64,000 nucleotides of DNA, taken from an uncultured Clostridia bacterium. Lineage in GTDB: Bacteria > Bacillota > Clostridia > Christensenellales > Borkfalkiaceae. A model generated the notes under the pieces. It saw only the letters and a program-made list of their open reading frames with translations, was not told the DNA's origin and did not search any database. The translations under genes were made by a program, and so were the position numbers. Positions 27,645 to 36,435 of this stretch are shown piece by piece; the first letter of the stretch is position 1; the number at the start of each line of letters is the position of its first letter. The DNA lies in the NCBI GenBank assembly GCA_934271275.1, contig CAKQRD010000002.1, positions 138,566 through 202,565 of the forward strand, written 5' to 3'.

Positions 27645-27662
27645 CGTGCAAAATTTTGCACG
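27645..27662. promoter_or_regulatory. 18-bp perfect palindrome between binding-protein and permease genes
   Basis: CGTGCAAAATTTTGCACG is self-complementary and lies between the stop of the solute-binding protein (27668) and the permease start (27630). As RNA it would form a short stem. A position after an abundant binding-protein gene is where stem-loops commonly protect upstream mRNA and lower downstream expression. It could also be an operator. No T-run follows, so it is not a full terminator. Confidence 0.5.
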
Positions 27663-27667
27663 ATAAA

Positions 27668-29377
27668 TTATTTTTTCGTCCACAAAGCCACGCTTTGTCT
27701 TGCATATTTATACGATTCCGCAAGATACTCGGAGGGCTTTTTGTCACTTGAAGCAAACACCAACGCGGGGAACAAATCCTTAGTGGAAATCGCGTATCTC
27801 TTAGCCATATCCGTCGTGCAAATCGTATTATAGAATTGCGCGTTGTTATGAATCGGATTCACCTTGTCGTAAGTCGTCCAAGCCTTGTAAATTTCTTGTC
27901 CGAACGGAGAAAGCTTCGCCACCTGGTCGGGCTTAATATCGTATTCGAGATCCTTGAATGCGTTTGTCTGTACGGTAAAATCAACCAGAGCGTCGTCGCT
28001 GTTCATAAGCTGAACGAAATCAAACGCGAGCTGTTTTTTAACATCGTTCAACCCTTTTTTGACGAAGCAAAGGGAATTTACTATGTTTACCATAGTGTTA
28101 TTATTCTTTCCGACCTGTTCTCTCGTCGCGCTAGGGAGAGGAAGCCAACCGTAACGGCAATTCTCCTTTGCCCCGCCAAGCGCCGAGTTCTTTTCAAAAT
28201 ACGAGGTCGCCTCGCTGTCCCAGTAGCTTCCGTCTATAAGCATCGCCTGACGTTTCATATTGCTCGCAAAGCGTGATGCGACGTAATCCTTCTGAGCCTT
28301 GAACGCGTCGTAGTTTTTGCTCGATACGTTCGCAGAAATCGCATACTTGTCGGAATATTTCATCAAATCCCTGACAAAGCCGAGCGCATAGTAATACGCG
28401 GCGGTACGGTACGTTTCGTAACCGTTATTCTGCGAAGGATCGAGCGTTACCTTTTCCGTTTCGGGCGTGCCGTCGCTCTTCATTACAACGTTTCCGTTTG
28501 AATCAAGCTTAACAACCTCGGACAATTCGCCTTCCATAATGAAGTTACGCATATACTCTTCCGCGCCCTGATAGTTTGCCATCAACTGAGCCATCAAAGT
28601 CGTAACGTAGTAAGACGCCGCGTCCGTTCCGCCCCAGTTAAGCGGTGTATAGCCGCTTCCCGATATATATTCGCAAAGATTCCAGAAGTCCTCGTAAGTC
28701 GCGGGCAAGCCGTCGTCATCATTGCCTGATATGCCGTCAGGTCCCGCACTGCGCGGACTATCCTTGTCCACGACGAACTTGTCCTCTAAAAGAGTTTCGT
28801 TCTCGTAGCCTTCGGCAAAATAAAAGCCTCTGTCCTCGAATAAATCTATATCGTAAACTATACCCATAGAAGTCATATAGTGCGGGAGCGCGTAATACTT
28901 CGTTACGCCGTCTTTTTCTATACCGTAAAACTGCTTTTGTTCTTTCGTGAGCTTGCTCTCTATCGATTTACCGTCGTACGGGTTGGTTCCCTTGACTATA
29001 TCGGTAATATCTTCCAAAACGCCTTGCTTTTCGAGATAAAGATACTGCACTTTTTCTACAAAATAAACCTCGTATTCGTCGTTCTGAATGTTCGCCGAAT
29101 CAGGCGTTTCTTTAACGTCGGTAATCATTACCTGCACGCCGCTCTTGCCTTCTTCCAAGGATACACCCGCATATTTCGCTTCGAGCTTATCCTTTCCGTT
29201 ATACAACCATTTGTTACCGAAGCCGCCCTGATAGTTCCTGACGTAAAGCTGCGTTTTAGAGCTGTCTACGCCTTCGCTTCCGCCGTCTGACGGCTTTGAA
29301 CAGCCTACAAGCGAAAACGCCGTTCCGACAGAAATGGCAACCGCAAGAATAGATGATATAACTCTTGTTTTTTTCAT
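27668..29377 (-). CDS. Sugar ABC transporter solute-binding lipoprotein
   Basis: A 569-residue extracellular binding protein. The signal MKKTRVISSILAVAISVGTAFS ends in the lipobox LVGC, so it is anchored to the membrane after cleavage. Beyond a Ser/Asp linker, a family 1 solute-binding fold can be recognised (KLEAKYAGVSLEEGKSGVQV, PHYMTSMGIVYDIDLFEDRGF, NTMVNIVNSLCFVKKG). At 569 residues it is longer than MalE and closer to the LplA/YtcQ type that binds complex oligosaccharides. A loop GPDGISGNDDDGLP resembles an EF-hand-like calcium site, seen in other oligosaccharide-binding members. A GGAGGTGTAAA start site suggests high expression. Confidence 0.92.
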   Translation of the reverse strand: MKKTRVISSILAVAISVGTAFSLVGCSKPSDGGSEGVDSSKTQLYVRNYQGGFGNKWLYNGKDKLEAKYAGVSLEEGKSGVQVMITDVKETPDSANIQNDEYEVYFVEKVQYLYLEKQGVLEDITDIVKGTNPYDGKSIESKLTKEQKQFYGIEKDGVTKYYALPHYMTSMGIVYDIDLFEDRGFYFAEGYENETLLEDKFVVDKDSPRSAGPDGISGNDDDGLPATYEDFWNLCEYISGSGYTPLNWGGTDAASYYVTTLMAQLMANYQGAEEYMRNFIMEGELSEVVKLDSNGNVVMKSDGTPETEKVTLDPSQNNGYETYRTAAYYYALGFVRDLMKYSDKYAISANVSSKNYDAFKAQKDYVASRFASNMKRQAMLIDGSYWDSEATSYFEKNSALGGAKENCRYGWLPLPSATREQVGKNNNTMVNIVNSLCFVKKGLNDVKKQLAFDFVQLMNSDDALVDFTVQTNAFKDLEYDIKPDQVAKLSPFGQEIYKAWTTYDKVNPIHNNAQFYNTICTTDMAKRYAISTKDLFPALVFASSDKKPSEYLAESYKYARQSVALWTKK

Positions 29378-29398
29378 TTTACACCTCCGTAAATCCGG

Positions 29399-30628
29399 TT
29401 AATTATTTTTAAGTTTATCCGCCATATTATAAGCCAGCAGATTCCAGCTTTGAAAACCTTGGTTGCGAATACCTTCGCCCGTTTCGGGATCATAGTATTC
29501 GTGAAATTCTCCGCACTTTTCAACGTCTTTACCAAACAACCTGACTGTTTTCTCCGCAAGCTCCAACGCGTCGCCGACGTAGCCGTATTTCAGCAAACCT
29601 TCGCAGACGAGATAATTCGCGTTGCCCCAAATCGGTCCCGTCCAGCAAGACGGATTACCGCTGCTTTTTACCGAGTACATTCGGGTTTCCGCTTTGGAAA
29701 GACTTCTCACTCCGTATTCGGCGTTGAATTCCTTGTCGTTACGCAAATGTTCTTTTACCATTCTTTCGGCTTGCTCATTCGTAGCGATACCGTAATACAT
29801 AGTAAGAAAACCCGACCAAACCCCTATGCGCATAGGCAAAGATTTCCAGTGTCTCGGCGCGCCGCTGTGCAACCATTCGTTATGGTCCACCTTTTTCAGA
29901 AGAATATCCGCGCTGTAATAAAATCCGTCACGGTCGTCGTAACACTCGTCTTGTATAGAGCGTTTCAGGTTTTCGCTCTTTTCCTCGTATATCTTCGCTT
30001 CCTCGTCGTCGAAAAGCCTGCAAAGCTCCGCCATTGCGACAAGTTCACCGTACATAAGACAATTTAAAAATATAGAAGCGGTACTTCCGTCCGGACGATA
30101 AAAAACACAAGGATCGTTATCGATCCCGATAGCAAAATCGTTCAACCAGTAATAAAGTCCTGTCTCTTCGTGAAAACAATTCTTTTCATACCACTTAACA
30201 AACCTTTTGAGAACGGAGAACTTATCTCGTAGCCATTCAACGTCGTTTCCGCTCTTTTTCGCTACGAACAACGCATGTTGCGCAAGGCACGGCTTGTGTA
30301 TATTTACCCTCGTGTTCGGTTTCAAATCAAAAATACTTTCTTTATCCGCAATGATATTTATCGGAATACGACCTTCCTCGTCCGCAGCGGAAAGAAAATT
30401 CAATACGCAACCCTGTTCGTAAACGATTATATCGTCGCCGTCCGCAGCTGCCGCCAAAGCAACGTCCGTCAGCCAGCTGTCCCAGTCCCAAAGTTGATCG
30501 GAATATGAAGAACCGGGAACTACGCACGGAAATTTAAATTTTCCGTGCGGCTCCCTGAAACATTTTTTATAATTGTCCTTGACGTAATTCTGAACGAGCT
30601 TTATATATCGTTCCGTATCCTTTTGCAT
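29399..30628 (-). CDS. Glycoside hydrolase with (alpha/alpha)6 barrel, trehalase/GH63-like
   Basis: A 409-residue cytoplasmic enzyme without signal peptide. Motifs SYSDQLWDWDSWLTDVALA, YYWLNDFAIGIDNDP, CWTGPIWGNANYLVCEGL and FHEYYDPETGEG...GFQSWNLLAY match the MGH1-like group related to GH37 trehalases and GH63 glucosidases. In that group an Asp in the middle and a Glu near the C-terminus serve as acid and base (D in the IDNDP loop or near it, E in FHEYYDPETG). The enzyme inverts alpha-linked sugars in relatives such as mannosylglycerate hydrolase. The exact substrate is not clear. It is the first gene upstream of the importer and likely hydrolyses an imported oligosaccharide. Confidence 0.83.
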   Translation of the reverse strand: MQKDTERYIKLVQNYVKDNYKKCFREPHGKFKFPCVVPGSSYSDQLWDWDSWLTDVALAAAADGDDIIVYEQGCVLNFLSAADEEGRIPINIIADKESIFDLKPNTRVNIHKPCLAQHALFVAKKSGNDVEWLRDKFSVLKRFVKWYEKNCFHEETGLYYWLNDFAIGIDNDPCVFYRPDGSTASIFLNCLMYGELVAMAELCRLFDDEEAKIYEEKSENLKRSIQDECYDDRDGFYYSADILLKKVDHNEWLHSGAPRHWKSLPMRIGVWSGFLTMYYGIATNEQAERMVKEHLRNDKEFNAEYGVRSLSKAETRMYSVKSSGNPSCWTGPIWGNANYLVCEGLLKYGYVGDALELAEKTVRLFGKDVEKCGEFHEYYDPETGEGIRNQGFQSWNLLAYNMADKLKNN

Positions 30629-30652
30629 TAAGCATGTTCTCCTGTAAATTAA

Positions 30653-33600
30653 CTACGCGTTTATACCCCAGTTGGAATATAAATCGGAAAGCAAACAATT
30701 CTCTCCGTAATAAATTCTTCCGAGCAAATCAAAATCGGTTTTTAGATTTTGTCTCAAAGCGGAAATACTCGTACCGTTATAACCGTCCTTGAACCCGTAA
30801 CCTGACTTGCCGGAACCGCCCGCCACGCATATCATAAATCTCGGCGTAAGCGATTCTATAAGTATATGCCGCTCATATACGAGTTTCATATCGCCGTTAT
30901 ACGCCGAAATCGCGTTCTGTGCGGTCTCTATATAACTCATATACATTTTTATCATATCTTGGGTATAATATTTCCAGTAACCGTCGGTTTCTCTCGTTCC
31001 TAAATAATCGCATAATCTGTTCGCGGTTTTAGTGCTTATTAGCCCTGGATAACTGATTGCGTCTAAATATTCATAAACGGTACCGTCGTTCGTTCCTTTT
31101 ATTTTACCGTAATCGGTTTTCATTTGCAAATACAAATTATACATCGCTTCGTTCGCCTTCGCCGCACCGTAATACCCGCCGTCGCGGAACGTTTTCGTCT
31201 CTCCGTTTACCGTAAAACCGAAGAATTTGCTTTCAAGTTCCAAAGCGTATGCGTCTATCTGCGTCTGATAGCTTTCGGTTCCTCCGGTTGCCGTTATTTT
31301 TTCGAAAATTTCAACCTGCGCTTTTGAAAACGCGTATTGCTTAAACGCCTCAAATGCCGAAGCTCCGCGCTCTCTGGTCTGTCCGTTGACGTAAATCCAC
31401 ACCGGCTCTCCGCCTGCGGCTTTCACCGTTCTCGCCGCGTACTCAAACCAAGTAAGCAAACTATTTACCGTGTCCGTAAACATCATATAGTTGTGGAACA
31501 TCGTTCCGTAAAACCAAAAGCCTATGTTTTTAGTTTTTGCAACCCACGCGGAAATTTGCGTTCTTACATCATCGTTTCTCACAGAATAAATCGATTCCGC
31601 CTCATAGCTATTGCGAATAGGACCGTAAATAACGCCGAGGTGTTCGCTCATTTCTATCGTCGGCGCATCTAAAAGATAATAATACGCCAACATATAGACG
31701 GTAAATCTTCTGTCCTTATTGCCGTCCAGCTCCTGAATTTTGGCAACGACGTCGTTAAGGAATTTCACCGCCGCGTTCGTATGATTATTTTTGCAGACCG
31801 AACACTGACAACCGTCCTCGTCGTTATCCGTGAGAGAAAACGTCACGTCGTAAACGTTCGGATAAGCGTTCAATAAATCTCTGATATTCGTTGCGGCCTC
31901 GGCAACCATAGCAACGTACTCCGCGTTCGAGGAATCCTGCGTTCCGCCCGCAGCGTAGCATATGTCCGCGCCGTTATTTCTGAACCATTTCGGATGCGTC
32001 GCGCCATACTGCGAATATTTTAACCAGTACGTCGTATTGTGGAACGGATGCATAATTCCTTCATCATCAGCAGGACCTATCGGAAAACGATCTCTGCCGT
32101 TCAAGCCTAACTGATCGTTCTTCCAGACGTGATAAGCGTTCGTAGTATTTCTGAAATTGAACGCCGAATCGTAATCTATGTTTATTTCCGGCATCGTGAC
32201 AGCCGTTCCGTTCACCTTTTCATAAAGGACGGTATCATCGGAAAGAGCGTTATAGCCTATACTTTCTTCCAGAAACACGATAGCCGCAGTTATATATTCT
32301 TCACCCGAATCGGCATTTATGAAAGCGGTATTGCCGACTGTATTTACAACGAAACGCCCCGAACCCGCTTTCGGCGCGTTTACTATATCCGTATCGCCTA
32401 CAACGATATAAGCGGAGCTTTCCGTCCATATATCGGGAAGCGTTGTCGTTACTTCGAGTCTCACGCCGCCGCTTATCGTTTCCGAAAACCTTCCGCCGCC
32501 GATATCGGCGTAAGTCACCGTACCCGACGCGCGACGTATTTGCTCTGCTATAAAGCCTGCCGCCTTTAAGGCGTTATCGTTTCCGTTCTCATATATAATA
32601 ACGTAATTCGAAGAGCTGCCGTCTGCGGATATAATCGTATTCCCTGTAAAAGACTTAGTTACCTCCGTTGCCGAAAGGAGCAGACCTTTGGAGCCGAAGG
32701 AAAGTTGCGTTCCGCTCGCGGAAAAATAATTCCAACCGTTTATTTCGTTTTTTCTCTCGGAAAGCATCTCTCCCGCAGAGGAATATCTTTTAAAATTATC
32801 GTAGCGCAAAGGTAAATCGGATTCGTCGTTACCGTTCGTTTCGTCGTTACTGTATTTTACGATAGTCGTACCCGAAGGACCTACGATATAAACGTTTTTA
32901 TACGCGTTATCGGAGGTTCTCGACTGACCGAGAATATATCCGCTTTCCCAGTCGGTATCGTAGCTTATTATACAATTTTTCATAGTAACGGCAGCGCCTG
33001 CGTCTAACTTGGTATTAACCGTAGAGTTCCACCCGTTCGCGGCAACTCCGTTATAACCGACGTAAACGTTTTCTATTATACCCTCTCCCCAAGACGCAAG
33101 ATAACTGCAATATTGTACCTTTGCGTTGGTAAAGGAGACGTCTTTTATAACTCCGTTTTTACTTAAAACGCTTATAAATCCCGTTCTGCGATAAGCATCG
33201 GAGTGACCGTGATCGGTTGCATAGCTTGCGGACTCGACGTACATACCGTTTACGTTATGCCCTCTTCCGTCGAATACCCCGCAAAATCCCAAAGCTTTAT
33301 CGCCTATATCCGCAAAATCTACGACCATAGACGGAACGTATTTACCGTTAAATTCTATATCGCTTCCGAGTGCAAAATACCCGTCGTATTTGTTGTCGTT
33401 CAAAGTTCCGTCGTATGCGTCCGCATATGTGAGAAAAGTATTCAAATCGCTTGCGCTATTTAACACCTTTGTTGCAAATACGACCGGTAAAATATGCGTT
33501 AAAATCCCGCCGTCGTATATATACTTTATTTCAAGCTCGCCCGCGCCGTAAATTTTGCCGAAATCCGAGACTTTTACCGTAAGTCCGTCCGTTCCGAGCG

Positions 33601-33736
33601 TATTACCGCCGTATCCGACGGAAACGAAGTTCGCTTCCGTCAGACCGTCTACGTCAAGAACGTATTCTTGCGCGGCGTTTACGTTTCCGTCCGTAATGCC
33701 AAGATCGATAAGTCTTTCGCGCGTATCTTCAAGCAC
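30653..33736 (-). CDS. DUF4838 putative glycosidase part of a frameshift-split surface protein (3' part)
   Basis: A 1,027-residue frame starting at a GTG (33736) but without a signal peptide. Its first residues are the middle of an Ig-like domain (QDVVLEDTRERLIDLG, matching QDFILEGQASLLDLG inside the upstream protein). A GLUG/beta-helix-like module follows (residues 85-250), then an alpha-glucuronidase-N-like domain (about 360-500) and a DUF4838 region with LTDNDEDGCQCSVC and an ending YSNWGINA shared with the lipoprotein at 20815. The frame continues upstream into the A9 run where the gene at 33754 stops. A -1 slip there would give one secreted protein of 1,860 residues. Without the slip, this part would be made from a weak site and stay inside the cell, which makes little sense. 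Confidence 0.8.
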   Translation of the reverse strand: MLEDTRERLIDLGITDGNVNAAQEYVLDVDGLTEANFVSVGYGGNTLGTDGLTVKVSDFGKIYGAGELEIKYIYDGGILTHILPVVFATKVLNSASDLNTFLTYADAYDGTLNDNKYDGYFALGSDIEFNGKYVPSMVVDFADIGDKALGFCGVFDGRGHNVNGMYVESASYATDHGHSDAYRRTGFISVLSKNGVIKDVSFTNAKVQYCSYLASWGEGIIENVYVGYNGVAANGWNSTVNTKLDAGAAVTMKNCIISYDTDWESGYILGQSRTSDNAYKNVYIVGPSGTTIVKYSNDETNGNDESDLPLRYDNFKRYSSAGEMLSERKNEINGWNYFSASGTQLSFGSKGLLLSATEVTKSFTGNTIISADGSSSNYVIIYENGNDNALKAAGFIAEQIRRASGTVTYADIGGGRFSETISGGVRLEVTTTLPDIWTESSAYIVVGDTDIVNAPKAGSGRFVVNTVGNTAFINADSGEEYITAAIVFLEESIGYNALSDDTVLYEKVNGTAVTMPEINIDYDSAFNFRNTTNAYHVWKNDQLGLNGRDRFPIGPADDEGIMHPFHNTTYWLKYSQYGATHPKWFRNNGADICYAAGGTQDSSNAEYVAMVAEAATNIRDLLNAYPNVYDVTFSLTDNDEDGCQCSVCKNNHTNAAVKFLNDVVAKIQELDGNKDRRFTVYMLAYYYLLDAPTIEMSEHLGVIYGPIRNSYEAESIYSVRNDDVRTQISAWVAKTKNIGFWFYGTMFHNYMMFTDTVNSLLTWFEYAARTVKAAGGEPVWIYVNGQTRERGASAFEAFKQYAFSKAQVEIFEKITATGGTESYQTQIDAYALELESKFFGFTVNGETKTFRDGGYYGAAKANEAMYNLYLQMKTDYGKIKGTNDGTVYEYLDAISYPGLISTKTANRLCDYLGTRETDGYWKYYTQDMIKMYMSYIETAQNAISAYNGDMKLVYERHILIESLTPRFMICVAGGSGKSGYGFKDGYNGTSISALRQNLKTDFDLLGRIYYGENCLLSDLYSNWGINA

Positions 33737-33753
33737 TACGTCCTGCCCGTCAA

Positions 33754-36234
33754 TCAGTTTTTTTTTACCACTACTCCGTCGGGAAGGCTGTCAAGGCTAA
33801 CGCCTACGGCAAAATTGCCCGTAATGCTTGCGATAATCGTAAGTCCGCCCGTAAAGTCGTTATCTTTCAAAGCTCCGAATACGTTCACGATTTCTACCGA
33901 AGAGGTTATAGAGGAGTTCTTCCATACGCATTTCTCCATCGTATTGCTGACAAACGGAGTATAGCCCGCGCTTCCGGTATTTACGTTTCCTGCTACGATG
34001 CTAATCGATACGTTTTCAAACGTGGTGTTATAAGCGTTATACGACAACTCCGCGCTTCCCCAGCCTTGACCGCTATAAACGTCCTTAATATTTACGTCTT
34101 TGATAGTCGCACCGTTAAGAGTACCGAACAAACCACACGGCGCCTTCGATGAGTTGACGGTTATCGTGTGAGTTCTTCCGTCGAGAGTTCCTCTGAATGC
34201 TTTGTCTCCACTCCAACCGTTGCTGCCCTGCTTTGCGGTAAAGCCGACTTCACTCCACGAAACGTCATTTCCCAGAATATAGTATCCGTAAACATTGTCT
34301 GCGTCCTTAAAGTGCTTTACGGTATCCTGCAATTCGGTCATCGTGTAAATAACTTTGGTTACTATCGTTACGGGAACTGTTATTTCTACTTGCGTTCCGT
34401 CCGTTTTAGCAACGGTGACTACTATATTCTGTTCGCCGTGTTGGCTCTTATCGGTAAGAATATCGCGTGCCGTTACCGTTGATATACCGTCAAGAGTATA
34501 ACCGTTACTCGTTTTAACGCTTAAAATTTCAAGCCCGTTATATTCGCCGAGGTCAAGCAACGAGGCTTGCCCTTCGAGAATGAAATCCTGTCTTGCGGAA
34601 AGAGTGACTTTTTCGGCGGTAATTTGCGTTACGTCGTCATAGGAAACGCTCTGATCGTCGCAATGTCCCATTTCGACGTACGTTCCGTTAATAACTACGT
34701 TCTTAAACGAATTATCTTTAAAGCTGTTCCCGAACAACGAACCGTAACCTTGCGTATCGTTTACGGTTACGTCAATAAGCTTGTTCCCCTCGAACGCCGA
34801 ATAGGATATCCAGCCGTGACCGGAACCGACGCTTTGATCGGCAGGTCCTGCCGCCCAAGTAAACGTCACGTTTTCAATCGTACTGTTATAGCACGCTTTT
34901 GCAAGCAACGCAGCGCTTCCCGAACTGCGGTAATTATCTTTTATAGTCACGTTCTTTATCGTTGCGTCACGCATAACGGAGAACAATCCGCCACCGCCGT
35001 TTCCTGCTGTACCGATAAGCTTTCCTTGCCCGTCAAGCGTCGCCTTAAACTCTGATCCCCAGCCGTTCAACGAATATTTTGCAAGGTTCGTATCGTAAAT
35101 ATCATTGCTCAAAACGTAGTAACCAAAAACTCTCGTAACGCTTGCCGTGGGTTGAATGGTATTAAAATCCGTCGCGCTTGCTATTTCTTTCGTTATCACC
35201 AAAACGGGGAGCGTAGCCGTAAAGGTTTTTCCGTCTTTTTCAAACGTTACCGCAACGTTCTGTTCCCCATGACTGCTCGTAGCGTCTTTAAGCGTTTCTA
35301 CGTTAAGCGCGGCGGGATCGCTCCCTAAATCGTAAGTATTCAGCTTGATGCCTACGACGTTATATTCCGCATAGTTTTCAAGCGGAAGAGCAACGGTTTC
35401 ATCGGTCATAAGCAGCTTTCTTCTGTAAGTTGCGTATAAATCCGTGCTGTTCTTTATGAGAATCGAAGAAACGTTCTTGATTATCGTGCCGTTTTTGGTC
35501 GTCCAACCGACGAATTCCGAACCGTCGTCGAGCTTCGCCGCCGGAACGGGACATTCGGTGCTTACGCCGAGATAATCCACGGTTTCGGTCGTAACGTTGC
35601 CGTTGACGTGATAGCTAATCGTTTTGTTAAGATAAGTTTCCTGTAAATTAGTTTTGTCCTCTTCGGGTAATTCGGTATTGCTTAACGCGGCTTTGGCAAC
35701 GTAAGACATAGAAATTTCGTTCTTTTGCGCCGTATAAATATATTCGTCGCCGCTATGAATATAGCCCCTTACGGAAATTTCCGTGCCGTAATCGGTCTCG
35801 GGAATATTATAAAGGTACACGACGGATTGCATATAAGAAATTCCGTCAAACTTAACCTTTTTCCAAACGCCGCTCGTATCCGAATCCGAAACGGTCGCGC
35901 CGTAAGTTCCTCCGACGGTCAAGTCTGCTCCGCCGGTAAGATGATAAGGAAGAAGAAGCGTTCCGGTTTTTACGCCGTCGTTCAATATTCCGTCACCGTT
36001 TTCATCTATTACGCCGTAGGTTTGAAAATAATCTTCGGTCATCACGACGTGATACTTAACGCCTGCGCCGCGATCGTCGTGAATTTTAACAGAACCGCCG
36101 TACACCCGATACGCGTCTTCGTTTGTCGTGCCGTCGGCAGCGAATGCTTTGGGCGCGTTCACGCCTACGACCGCAAAACAAAAAATAGCGATTACGCTGA
36201 AAAGCATAATTAAATTTTTCTTAATCGTTTTCAT
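33754..36234 (-). CDS. Secreted surface protein with InlB-like and GLUG-like repeats (5' part of split gene)
   Basis: An 826-residue frame. The ATG at 36234 has GGGGAGAAGG upstream and opens a signal peptide (MKTIKKNLIMLFSVIAIFCF, cleavage near AFAA). An ATG at 36255 that overlaps the small peptide gene is less likely. After an N-terminal domain with an EF-hand-like DENGDGILNDG loop, there is an InlB-like repeat (FVGWTTKNGTI). Two tandem units follow, each made of an Ig-like domain (SSHGEQNVAVTF) and a beta-helix-like module (FGYYVLSNDIY; GATIKDVNIKD). The stop TGA follows directly after nine A residues. In the -1 frame, the sequence continues as KLIDGQDVVLED into the DUF4838 gene. It is secreted, and without the downstream part it has no anchor. 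Confidence 0.82.
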   Translation of the reverse strand: MKTIKKNLIMLFSVIAIFCFAVVGVNAPKAFAADGTTNEDAYRVYGGSVKIHDDRGAGVKYHVVMTEDYFQTYGVIDENGDGILNDGVKTGTLLLPYHLTGGADLTVGGTYGATVSDSDTSGVWKKVKFDGISYMQSVVYLYNIPETDYGTEISVRGYIHSGDEYIYTAQKNEISMSYVAKAALSNTELPEEDKTNLQETYLNKTISYHVNGNVTTETVDYLGVSTECPVPAAKLDDGSEFVGWTTKNGTIIKNVSSILIKNSTDLYATYRRKLLMTDETVALPLENYAEYNVVGIKLNTYDLGSDPAALNVETLKDATSSHGEQNVAVTFEKDGKTFTATLPVLVITKEIASATDFNTIQPTASVTRVFGYYVLSNDIYDTNLAKYSLNGWGSEFKATLDGQGKLIGTAGNGGGGLFSVMRDATIKNVTIKDNYRSSGSAALLAKACYNSTIENVTFTWAAGPADQSVGSGHGWISYSAFEGNKLIDVTVNDTQGYGSLFGNSFKDNSFKNVVINGTYVEMGHCDDQSVSYDDVTQITAEKVTLSARQDFILEGQASLLDLGEYNGLEILSVKTSNGYTLDGISTVTARDILTDKSQHGEQNIVVTVAKTDGTQVEITVPVTIVTKVIYTMTELQDTVKHFKDADNVYGYYILGNDVSWSEVGFTAKQGSNGWSGDKAFRGTLDGRTHTITVNSSKAPCGLFGTLNGATIKDVNIKDVYSGQGWGSAELSYNAYNTTFENVSISIVAGNVNTGSAGYTPFVSNTMEKCVWKNSSITSSVEIVNVFGALKDNDFTGGLTIIASITGNFAVGVSLDSLPDGVVVKKN
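33758..33766 (-). other. A9 slippery run joining two frames
   Basis: Nine adenines on the minus strand directly precede the TGA of the upstream frame (GTA AAA AAA AAC TGA). Reading one base back gives GTA AAA AAA AAA CTG ATT GAC, which enters the 1,027-residue downstream frame. Runs of this length cause ribosomal or transcriptional slippage, and also replication slippage (phase variation) and sequencing errors. Confidence 0.8.
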
Positions 36235-36251
36235 AATCCTTCTCCCCTCTT

Positions 36252-36392
36252 TCATAAACTGAAATTATTGTTCCACCAGTCAGAATTGTCGTTACCGTCT
36301 ACTCCGACGTCGTCGCCGCTCATGCGTATGACGTCGGTCGTTTCCAAGGGAAAGAACCAAACGTCAGGTCTTTCATAGTTCTCTTTTTTCAT
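36252..36392 (-). CDS. 46-residue peptide of the 'YE-P ... DVI-S' type
   Basis: A short frame from ATG 36392, with AGGAGAA five bases upstream, to TGA 36252. It begins MKKENYERPDVWFFPLETTD, then VIRMSG, and ends in an acidic, Asn/Trp-rich tail (GNDNSDWWNNNFSL). The layout of a KxYExPxxxxxxLxxxDVIxxS core with a Gly/Asp-rich tail recurs in many small Clostridia proteins encoded near secreted or surface proteins; their function is unknown. It has no signal peptide. Its stop overlaps an upstream ATG of the next frame by ATGA, and it follows the Cys-rich lipoprotein gene by 43 bases, so it is probably part of the same mRNA. A precursor peptide or a secretion accessory are both possible. Confidence 0.72.
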   Translation of the reverse strand: MKKENYERPDVWFFPLETTDVIRMSGDDVGVDGNDNSDWWNNNFSL

Positions 36393-36435
36393 AATTTTCT
36401 CCTAATTTTTAATTTTTCGGGCGCACCGTTATTTT

